From Ekhidna sp. (GTDB lineage Bacteria > Bacteroidota > Bacteroidia > Cytophagales > Cyclobacteriaceae), in contig JABSPG010000133.1 in the NCBI GenBank assembly GCA_013214445.1, positions 1 through 9,254 of the forward strand: a stretch of DNA of 9,254 bases, in the 5' to 3' direction. Shown in pieces: positions 1-6,235 of this stretch. Numbering within the stretch: the stretch's first letter is position 1; every line of letters starts with the position of its first letter. Position numbers and translations under genes: made by a program. Below the pieces are notes generated by a model. The model did no database searches and was not told the origin of the DNA. It was given only the letters and a program-made list of their open reading frames with translations.

Positions 1-763
1 GATCCACCTCAACTGGCTTATTCAATACAAAAAAGTTCAGAATTCGCTTCAAGCTAGGATAGCTGAGATAGATGCAAGCAAAGAGCAATTGAAAGGAAAA
101 GATTTTTACAGGAATGTCATAGCTCACATTGAGTAAAAACACATTGGCGAATACCCCAATACCTAGTAGTGAATCTAGAAGTATGGTTCTTCTGTACAAC
201 AGAAATACAGCTACCAAAACTTCCATTAAGCCGCTAAAGAATTCGTAACCTTTCGAATATCCTATGAAATTCCAAGAAAAGCGCATCCCACTAAAGTGGC
301 CTAGATCCGTAGCATAGTAGCTATTGGAGGGGGAGGGCATCTGTAATCCAAAGAGCTTAATGATCCCATACACACAAGCTATCAATATGACGTAGTGTCT
401 GATTACATTTCGAATGATGAGACTGGTGATTTGATAATGTTCTCTCTTTCGGTCAATCGCACTCCATATAGCAGCACCAATTGCAGACAGGAAGAATTGT
501 GCGTAAAGTGTAGCCCATCCCATAGAGGTATCCCCACTGCCTCTTGTCGGAACCAGTTCTTCTTTTACTTGATAGATGTAAGAATTGAAGAAATGTGTGT
601 ATGCCTCTGTAAATGAAGTGTCAAAATCACTTAAAAAAGAAAACCAAGAAAAGGTGCCAAACCAAGACCAAATGGTGGTGGTAAGAAAGAAGTAGATAAA
701 GAAAAACCGAAATGAAATTCGTCGATAGGGTGACCAGGATCTATTTGAATGTAGTTCGTTCAT
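1..763 (-). CDS. DoxX-like multi-pass membrane protein (3' end outside window)
   Basis: I translated this frame by hand. It is open for 254 codons from an ATG at 763 to the left edge, so the C-terminus is missing. An in-frame TAA lies five codons upstream of the ATG, which fixes the start; no Shine-Dalgarno is visible. The product is strongly hydrophobic, with likely membrane helices near residues 17-42, 88-103, 122-141, 175-190, 196-211 and 222-236. The stretch FSWNFIGYSKGYEFFSGLME, then LLYRRT and NVSYDIPVK, matches the layout I know from DoxX/SURF4-like membrane proteins of Bacteroidota (tryptophan-rich helix, E in the membrane, RRT loop, N-x-x-YD-x-PVK motif). The family is poorly characterised; no reaction can be assigned. 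It appears to be its own transcript, since a terminator and a decayed repeat separate it from the next gene upstream. Confidence is high that it is coding, moderate for the family name. Confidence 0.8.
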   Translation of the reverse strand, partial: MNELHSNRSWSPYRRISFRFFFIYFFLTTTIWSWFGTFSWFSFLSDFDTSFTEAYTHFFNSYIYQVKEELVPTRGSGDTSMGWATLYAQFFLSAIGAAIWSAIDRKREHYQITSLIIRNVIRHYVILIACVYGIIKLFGLQMPSPSNSYYATDLGHFSGMRFSWNFIGYSKGYEFFSGLMEVLVAVFLLYRRTILLDSLLGIGVFANVFLLNVSYDIPVKIFSFQLLFACIYLSYPSLKRILNFFVLNKPVEVD

Positions 764-924
764 TGAGAGTAGGTTGTATTATCGAGTAAAATAGGATGTG
801 TGCGTCAGCGAAAGAAAAGATTTGTTATGAATGGTTTATTTGAAATAACCAGAAAGCACGATAGTATTTGGAATTCAATAATAATCCTGATTGTGTGTAT
901 CCAAAAATTTACCATTTCTGACAA

Positions 925-1005
925 TCATGGATTGTTCTGTATTCGCATTTGTTCACTATTCAAGTGATCGTCTGCGTCGACTAAACTTATCTTAAAGTCT
1001 TCTTC
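925..1005 (-). pseudogene. Decayed 3' end of an unidentified coding sequence (copy A)
   Basis: Read on the minus strand this gives PEEDFKISLVDADDHLNSEQ followed by MRIQNNP and a TGA stop at 925-927. It is clearly the same peptide as the tail in copy B, but an in-frame TAA lies two codons upstream of the first P and no start codon is present. I interpret it as a gene remnant rather than a working gene. I do not recognise the parent protein. Confidence 0.5.
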
Positions 1006-1136
1006 TGGTAATTATGATTATTGGGCAAATTTTTCTAGCCATATGGATGAGCAAGACACCTATTGTAGTTGTGCTAATTCAAAAAGATGAGATAAAAAAC
1101 CTCACTGTCATAGAGTGAGGCTTAATAATTGATAGG
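940..1136. repeat. Imperfect direct repeat, copy A
   Basis: This segment aligns in the same orientation with copy B at 1737-1943, roughly 75-80% identical by eye with a few small gaps. Shared blocks include ATTCGCATTTGTTCACT, GTGATCGTCTGC, CAAGACACCTATT and GTTGTGCTAATTCAAAAA, then the terminator framework. The two copies flank the DUF4199-like gene. Copy A is the more decayed: the coding frame still readable in copy B is closed here by a stop near 1010. Confidence 0.8.
1097..1122 (-). terminator. Rho-independent terminator of the DUF4199-like gene
   Basis: On the minus strand a perfect 7-bp stem CCTCACT / AGTGAGG with a 7-base loop is followed directly by TTTTTTAT. It sits about 40 bases after the stop codon of the gene ending at 1163, the right place for its terminator. 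Confidence 0.85.
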
Positions 1137-1162
1137 ACTAGATTTCTAGTCTTTCTAGTGAG

Positions 1163-1618
1163 CTAAGCTTTCTTAAAGGCAACCTTGTCTTCTTTCAACC
1201 ATTGCATGGATGCATAGGTGAATAAAAATCCTGATGCAATTGCTTCGATGAAAATTACCATCGCTGCAGCAAACGGATTTAGGAAATCTTTCTGAGGATT
1301 GTTTGCTACAATAGCGGCTAGAAAAACGGGATCCAAAGACACATATATCGCAGTAAATAGAGCAAAAGAAATTGCAACAATTATACCAGTAAAAAAACCA
1401 ACTGCCATCCCCGACAAGTATCCAAAATTCTCACTAAAGTCTCCATTCCTAAAGGATTTGATAGTAAAGAAAATTCCAGAAAACATGATAAGTGCGTTCA
1501 ACGCTCGTAGTTCAGTAATTTCCGCTAGGCCTAAAACCCGCATAAATAGAAAATAGATAATCAATGCTGTAGTCGTCAAGACTCCCCCCTTCACTACATG
1601 TTTATTTAAGTCATTCAT
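1163..1618 (-). CDS. Small four-helix membrane protein, DUF4199-like
   Basis: This is a 151-residue protein starting at ATG 1618. It has four probable membrane helices at about residues 10-32, 38-54, 66-92 and 112-138, with a charged FRNGDFSEN loop between helices 2 and 3 and a lysine-rich tail. Size, helix spacing and motifs (LRALNALIMFSGIFFTIKSF, then FGYLSGMAVGFFTG) resemble the DUF4199 family, common in Bacteroidota and without a known function; the protein should sit in the inner membrane. No Shine-Dalgarno is visible. The gene forms its own transcription unit: a terminator follows it at 1097-1122 and the terminator of the large surface-protein gene lies upstream at 1903-1929. It is bracketed by two diverged direct repeats, which hints that it arrived or was rearranged as a unit. 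The family name is from memory of the motif pattern and is moderately certain. Confidence 0.75.
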   Translation of the reverse strand: MNDLNKHVVKGGVLTTTALIIYFLFMRVLGLAEITELRALNALIMFSGIFFTIKSFRNGDFSENFGYLSGMAVGFFTGIIVAISFALFTAIYVSLDPVFLAAIVANNPQKDFLNPFAAAMVIFIEAIASGFLFTYASMQWLKEDKVAFKKA

Positions 1619-1717
1619 GTTGATATAAATGGATAAGTCCGTTAAATGTTTGGTAGATCCATGTTTTAACTTGTGTTATTTGGATCAAATTTCCTTTTCT
1701 TAAAATCTTATATTGGA

Positions 1718-1876
1718 TCAATTACCTCTTTGTTGCATTCGCATTTGTTCACTGTTCCAGTGATCGTCTGCATCGACTAAACCTCTCTTAAGATCTTCTT
1801 CTAGTAATTTTTCCTGCTGTGCAATTTCTTCTCTAGCCTTGAAGTTGATCAAGACACCTATTTTTATCCAGTTGTG
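1718..1876 (-). pseudogene. Remnant 3' coding segment of an unidentified gene (copy B)
   Basis: The minus strand is open from just after a TAG at 1877-1879 to a TGA at 1718-1720 (52 codons). The predicted peptide is charged and helical (FKAREEIAQQEKLLEEDLKR, then GLVDADDHWNSEQMRMQQRGN minus its first residues in copy A). No ATG stands near the beginning; the only early alternative start is a TTG at about 1850. The amphipathic composition and the near-identical peptide tail in copy A argue that this was once coding. The neighbouring frame just upstream also reads sensibly (ELAQLDKNR), as expected after a frameshift. It could instead be a very short gene with a rare start. I do not recognise the family. 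Confidence 0.5.
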
Positions 1877-1943
1877 CTAATTCAAAAAAGATGAGATATA
1901 AGAAGCCCCACTTGCTTAAGGTGGGGCTTAATGACTGATTGAC
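1737..1943. repeat. Imperfect direct repeat, copy B
   Basis: This is the partner of the repeat at 940-1136, in the same orientation about 800 bp away on the other side of the DUF4199-like gene. The match runs from the coding tail through the terminator hairpin and a little beyond (GGCTTAAT then TGAT), stopping close to the end of the large surface-protein gene. This copy keeps a longer open coding frame than copy A. Confidence 0.8.
1903..1929 (-). terminator. Terminator hairpin of the surface-protein gene
   Basis: A perfect 9-bp stem AAGCCCCAC / GTGGGGCTT with a 9-base loop lies 20 bases after the stop codon at 1950. On the minus strand it is followed by TCTTATATCTCATC and then TTTTTT, so the immediate T-run is weaker than at the 1097-1122 terminator, but the stem is stronger. 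Confidence 0.8.
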
Positions 1944-1949
1944 CCTTGA

Positions 1950-4900
1950 TCAATCTGCCTTAGTTATTTTTATTGAATGTTCACCTATTCTCATGATGTA
2001 TACGCCCGTTGGTTGATTTACTAGATCAATTGGGTTGGTATTGTACGTACCTTTTAGAATCACCCTGCCACTTAAAGTAGAAACAGTGTATCTAGTCCCT
2101 TTTTTTACACTTATATCTATGTAAACGAACCTTTGAGTTGGATTTGGATAGTACTTAAGGGATGTATCCTTTGAAACAGTAAGTGGGTTACCTTCATCTA
2201 CATTGACTTCAAATTCATCTGATGCCGCTCCTCCATTACCATCATCAGCTGTTACCGTGATGGTCGCCGAGCCAACTCCAATTTCCGTGATAGTAAGTGT
2301 ATTCCCAGCTGCAGCAACTGTTACGACAGCTTCAACGGAGGAGGTAACGGCATATGATAGTTCATCACCATCCGGATCTGAGAAAGTAGTGGAAAGATCA
2401 ACTGTTGCTGAAACAAACCCTTCTTCGAAAGATTGATTCCCGACAGGGTTGCTTACTGTTGGAGCATTATTAACATTATTCACTGTGACTGCAAATTCAT
2501 CAAAGGCAGTTCCTTCATTTCCGTCATTGGCTCTCACTGTTATGGTAGACGAACCGGTACCGACCTCCGTAATCGTCAGTGTTTTATCAGCTTCTGATAC
2601 TGTCACCACAGACTCATCAGAAGAGTTAACAACATAACTTAATTCATCTCCGTCTTCATCAAAGAAAACAGTAGTCAGATCGATCACCTCATTACCAAAA
2701 TCTTCATCAAAAATCAGGTCGGGTAGAGGGTTTGCAACGATAGGAGCATCATTCACATTATTCACTGTGATTGCAAATTCATCAGTAGCAGTTCCTCCAT
2801 TTCCGTCATCAGCTGTTACCGTGACGGTCGCCGAGCCAACTCCAATTTCTGTTATAGTAAGTATTTTATCAGCTTCGAAAACTGTGACGACTGACTCATC
2901 GGATGAGCCAACAGTAAAGGTTAGCTCGTCACCATCGTCATCAACGAATACAGTAGCAAAGGGTTCTTCCAGATCAATGGTTGCAGTACCAAAACCTTCT
3001 TCAAAAGTTTGATCTTCAATTGCTGTTTCAACTACAGGGATATCGTTTACGTCCAATAGATTAATCTTTAACAAGCTATTTGCAAATCCTTCTCTTCCAT
3101 CCTCTATACGTAGATCGTATTCAATAAATCCGGATCTAAAGGATTCAAAGTCAAACCAAGTTGAGTCGGATATACTTAATATCCCGGTTTCCGATAAATC
3201 CAAAGCAAAATCACCATCACCCTGCACGTCGTAAATTAAGGCATCCCCATCTTCATCTGTAGCTTGGATTTCCCCTATGATCGTCCCATTCGGACTATTT
3301 TCCTCAATGGTAAACTCTTGGTCTTCAACCACTGGAAAATCATTAATATCTAGAATATTGATAGTGATCTTCGCAGAATCAGCTAGTAATCCATCTGAAA
3401 CCCTCACCTCAAATTCAAAGAAAGTAGTATCCTCAAAATTAAGAATGTCTTCATTCAGCACAGACAGTAATCCGAACTCAGACAAAGTGAATACTTCATC
3501 TATGCCATCGGTAATGAAGTCATAAACTAGGTTGTCGCCATCCTGATCATCAGCCAAGAGCTGACCTATTTCGAATCCTGCTTGCTGATTCTCCTCCAGG
3601 TCAAATGCTTGATCTGCGATGGCTGGAGGGTCGTTGACTTTATTCACTGTGATTGCAAATTCATCAGTAGCAGTTCCTCCATTTCCGTCATCAGCTGTTA
3701 GCGTGACGGTCGCCGAGCCAACTCCAATTTCTGTTATAGTAAGTATTTTATCAGCTTCGGAAACTGTGACGACTGACTCATCGGATGAGCTAACAGTAAA
3801 GGTTAGCTCGTCACCATCGTCATCGACGAATACGGTAGCAAAGGGTTCTTCCAGATCAATGGTTGCAGTGCCGAAACCTTCTTCAAAAGTTTGATCTTCG
3901 ATTGCTGTTTCAACTGCAGGAATATCGTTTACGTCCAATAGATTAATCCTTAACAAGCTATTTGCAAATCCTTCTCTTCCATCCTCTATGCGTAGATCGT
4001 ATTCAATAAATCCGGATCCGAAGGATTCAAAGTCAAACCAAGTTGAGTCGGATATACTTAATACACCGGTTTCCGATACATCCAAGGCAAAATCACCATC
4101 ACCTTGCACGTCGTAGATTAAGGCATCCCCATCTTCATCTGTAGCTTGGATTTCCCCAATGATCGTCCCATTCGGACTATTTTCCTCAATGGTAAACTCT
4201 TGGTCTTCAACCATTGGAAAATCATTAATATCTAGAATATTGATGGTGATCTCAGCAGAATCAGCTAGTAATCCATCTGAAACGCTTACCTCAAATTCAA
4301 AGAAAGTAGTATCCTCAAAATTAAGAATGTCTTCATTCAGCACAGACAGTAATCCGGACTCAGACAAAGTGAATACTTCATCTATGCCATCGGCAATCAA
4401 GTCATAAACTAGGTTGTCGCCATCCTGATCATCAGCCAAGAGCTGACCTATTTCGAATCCTGCTTGCTGATTCTCCTCCAAGTCAAATGCTTGATCTGCG
4501 ATGGTGGGAGGGTCGTTGACATCCAACAAATCAATAGTAATATTGCCTGAAGTGGTTGCACCGACCGGGTCGCTTACTTGAACTTCTAGTAAGATACTAC
4601 GCGTTTTTTCAAAATCTAGAAGGGTGGAGTCCGCTACTGAAAGCACTCCGTCTGACGATATGGCAAAAATGTCTTCATCATTTCCTACAGTAATAGAAAA
4701 AGTTAATTCGTCCCCATCCTCATCAATAGCTTCAACTTGTCCAATGAATGTACTATTTGGACTGTTTTCTTCAATTGAGAAATTTTGATTTGCAATGATT
4801 GGATCATCGTTCACATCAAGCACGTCAATGGTCACCATGGCTGAGTCTAACTCTTTACTATCTGACACTTTTACCTGAAACTGAATTGAAGTGGTGTCTT

Positions 4901-6221
4901 CAAAATTGAAGAATGCAGAATCCAGGATGCTTATAAAACCCTCTGAAGAAAGCATAATTACCTCCTCAATTCCTTCCGTACCCAGGGAAAATGTTAAAGG
5001 GTCATCATCTTCATCACTTGCTAATAGTTGACCAATATCGAACCCAGAGGCACTGTTTTCATTTACGGTAAATGACTGATCTTCCATCTCAGGTTTGAAG
5101 TTTGAATTGAACGTGAAGCTCTCGGTTGTTAGAAGGCTTTTGGCCCCACTTGCGTCTATGGCTCTGACTACCAACGTATAGTCCTGCCCATCTTCCAAAA
5201 AGGAGATATCTAGTGGTGCAATTAACTCAAGGTTCTTTCCCGGATTTGGCACCTCATATTCAAAAAGACTTGAAGTGCCTTCTGAGCCTACATAATAGTA
5301 CTCTAACCCAACAATATCCGCATTTCTCCCAAAACCACGCTCCACGAGGAACCCTGCTTTTTGAAGCATACTCCAGGAGCCATTGGCACTTTTCGCCCTT
5401 ACAAAGAGCTGATGAAAGCCCGTATTTTCCATGCTTAGATCAACATTGAAGGCGATATCCTCTTCACCTGGCGTGAACGGAACGCTCATCGCATTTCCAA
5501 AACCAGGGTCATCGTCCACAAAATATTCAAGGAGCAGAATTTCGTTGGATTCCGCTACAAGATTGATAAAGCTAGTTACCTGAGTAGCCCCCCAATACCC
5601 ATCCGCATTTCTTGCCCTTGTGTACAACTGGTGAAACCCTGTAGAGACACTTGACAGATCAGCAGTAAAGGAGTTTGTAATATCCATCCCTTCTGTGAAA
5701 CTGATCGCCGTTCCGTTTCCAAAGCCCGGGTCTGTATCAATGAAGTATTCTGCACTTGCTACTGCCGAAACAGCCGGAGGTTCAAAATCTGGTGATGATG
5801 ACACTGTGACAGTTATGCTTGCTTCATTGTCATTTTCATTGGTTTCCGAAAATTCATTGTCAGGGTCGATGATAATTCTTAATTCATGAGTACCTTCTGG
5901 AAGTACCATAGGTAAATCCATGTCCCAGCCCCAGTTAGGAGAAGGGCTTACTCCTGTAAAGAACCTAGTACGGTACTCATTTCCGTTTACTTGAATCTCA
6001 ATATCAATTCCGTCCGTTACTGAGGAAAACGTATGTTGAAGAGCGTATGAGAAATAAAGTTGATAGCCTTCTTGCAAATCTGAACCTATAGTATAGTTTT
6101 CTTCAACACTATTGATTACCAAGGGGCCGTCCCAATTTGGAGGAGTGAATGGATATATGTTTTGTGAGTGTGCCTGAAACAATGCAATCATCGTTATACA
6201 GGCGGAAAGCAATTTTCTCAT
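1950..6221 (-). CDS. Giant T9SS-secreted multidomain adhesin (CARDB, cadherin-like and Ig-like repeats)
   Basis: This 1423-residue surface or secreted protein probably acts in adhesion or matrix binding. A signal peptide (about 1-19) is followed by a CARDB-like domain (30-142) and three EYF/DPGFG repeats (157-222, 231-292, degenerate 306-371). Six cadherin-like domains follow (376-472, 473-570, 571-667, 668-766, 865-961, 962-1060), with EEN, DEDGD, DFE/NFED and D-V/I-ND linker motifs that suggest calcium binding. Ig-like domains (767-863, 1061-1157, 1158-1250, 1251-1345) carry SSDESVVTV and TADDGNGGTA motifs. The tail at 1347-1423 (YYPNPTQ, then LSGRV and QPTGVYIMRI) is a type A T9SS sorting domain, so export across the outer membrane is expected. 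Residues 567-860 and 861-1154 are a recent tandem duplication. It starts 14 bases after the beta-helix gene, surely cotranscribed. ATG 6221 is supported by the signal peptide. The architecture is clear; the ligand is unknown. Confidence 0.93.
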   Translation of the reverse strand: MRKLLSACITMIALFQAHSQNIYPFTPPNWDGPLVINSVEENYTIGSDLQEGYQLYFSYALQHTFSSVTDGIDIEIQVNGNEYRTRFFTGVSPSPNWGWDMDLPMVLPEGTHELRIIIDPDNEFSETNENDNEASITVTVSSSPDFEPPAVSAVASAEYFIDTDPGFGNGTAISFTEGMDITNSFTADLSSVSTGFHQLYTRARNADGYWGATQVTSFINLVAESNEILLLEYFVDDDPGFGNAMSVPFTPGEEDIAFNVDLSMENTGFHQLFVRAKSANGSWSMLQKAGFLVERGFGRNADIVGLEYYYVGSEGTSSLFEYEVPNPGKNLELIAPLDISFLEDGQDYTLVVRAIDASGAKSLLTTESFTFNSNFKPEMEDQSFTVNENSASGFDIGQLLASDEDDDPLTFSLGTEGIEEVIMLSSEGFISILDSAFFNFEDTTSIQFQVKVSDSKELDSAMVTIDVLDVNDDPIIANQNFSIEENSPNSTFIGQVEAIDEDGDELTFSITVGNDEDIFAISSDGVLSVADSTLLDFEKTRSILLEVQVSDPVGATTSGNITIDLLDVNDPPTIADQAFDLEENQQAGFEIGQLLADDQDGDNLVYDLIADGIDEVFTLSESGLLSVLNEDILNFEDTTFFEFEVSVSDGLLADSAEITINILDINDFPMVEDQEFTIEENSPNGTIIGEIQATDEDGDALIYDVQGDGDFALDVSETGVLSISDSTWFDFESFGSGFIEYDLRIEDGREGFANSLLRINLLDVNDIPAVETAIEDQTFEEGFGTATIDLEEPFATVFVDDDGDELTFTVSSSDESVVTVSEADKILTITEIGVGSATVTLTADDGNGGTATDEFAITVNKVNDPPAIADQAFDLEENQQAGFEIGQLLADDQDGDNLVYDFITDGIDEVFTLSEFGLLSVLNEDILNFEDTTFFEFEVRVSDGLLADSAKITINILDINDFPVVEDQEFTIEENSPNGTIIGEIQATDEDGDALIYDVQGDGDFALDLSETGILSISDSTWFDFESFRSGFIEYDLRIEDGREGFANSLLKINLLDVNDIPVVETAIEDQTFEEGFGTATIDLEEPFATVFVDDDGDELTFTVGSSDESVVTVFEADKILTITEIGVGSATVTVTADDGNGGTATDEFAITVNNVNDAPIVANPLPDLIFDEDFGNEVIDLTTVFFDEDGDELSYVVNSSDESVVTVSEADKTLTITEVGTGSSTITVRANDGNEGTAFDEFAVTVNNVNNAPTVSNPVGNQSFEEGFVSATVDLSTTFSDPDGDELSYAVTSSVEAVVTVAAAGNTLTITEIGVGSATITVTADDGNGGAASDEFEVNVDEGNPLTVSKDTSLKYYPNPTQRFVYIDISVKKGTRYTVSTLSGRVILKGTYNTNPIDLVNQPTGVYIMRIGEHSIKITKAD
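2761..3639 (-). repeat. Tandem duplication, second copy in the protein (residues ~861-1154)
   Basis: This segment matches 3643-4521 at a constant offset of exactly 882 bp with no gaps, with about 33 mismatches by my manual count (roughly 96% identity). It encodes a cadherin-cadherin-Ig module. Because 882 is 294 codons, the duplication keeps the reading frame. Confidence 0.93.
3643..4521 (-). repeat. Tandem duplication, first copy in the protein (residues ~567-860)
   Basis: This is the partner of 2761-3639, directly adjacent. At the protein level I count about 16 differences over 294 residues, scattered through the module, so the copies have diverged but remain highly similar. Similarity stops sharply beyond GGTCGTTGAC near 4521, where the next cadherin domain is only distantly related. 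Confidence 0.93.
5109..5753 (-). repeat. Three diverged EYF/DPGFG repeats within the surface protein
   Basis: Two clear units (5556-5753 and 5346-5531) share the pattern EYF-x-D-x-DPGFGN, a stretch of about 20 residues, DLS, then TGFHQL-(Y/F)-x-RA, a small gap and G-x-W. A third, degenerate unit (5109-5306) begins LEYYY and keeps the RA-x-D-x-SGA end. They lie between the CARDB-like and cadherin-like regions. I know this pattern from large Bacteroidota secreted proteins but cannot give it a firm family name. Confidence 0.7.
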
Positions 6222-6235
6222 CTGAAAATCCTTTT

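Larger units (their letters stand above)
764..1162. other. Intergenic region with terminator and decayed repeat copy A
   Basis: There is no intact gene in these 399 bases. They hold the terminator of the DUF4199-like gene, repeat copy A with its decayed coding tail, and about 160 AT-rich bases directly upstream of the DoxX-like gene. I found no convincing Bacteroidota promoter (TTG and TAnnTTTG boxes) in front of the 763 start. Confidence 0.7.
1619..1949. other. Intergenic region with terminator and repeat copy B
   Basis: These 331 bases between the large surface-protein gene and the DUF4199-like gene contain the terminator of the former, repeat copy B, and about 100 AT-rich bases upstream of ATG 1618. 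TTGGATCAA occurs twice, near 1680 and 1713, in this upstream part, but I see no clear TAnnTTTG promoter box. No intact gene is present. Confidence 0.65.

Noticed and set aside
395..616. Plus-strand open frame of 73 codons
   Set aside because: It lies wholly within the minus-strand DoxX-like gene, whose hydrophobic product and family motifs are far more convincing.
1299..1556. Plus-strand open frame of 85 codons
   Set aside because: It is antisense to the DUF4199-like gene and has no recognisable features.
940..1943. Insertion sequence or MITE flanked by inverted ends
   Set aside because: The flanking copies are direct, not inverted, no transposase is present, and I see no target-site duplication at the edges.
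2203..4407. Several plus-strand open frames (2203-2436, 2449-2637, 2767-3012, 3277-3525, 3619-3894, 4159-4407) with similar serine/valine-rich products
   Set aside because: They are antisense shadows of the repeated cadherin/Ig domains; their mutual similarity simply mirrors the tandem duplication on the coding strand.
2761..4521. Possible CRISPR or satellite array
   Set aside because: The repeat unit is 882 bp, coding, in frame and present twice; there are no short regularly spaced repeats with unique spacers.
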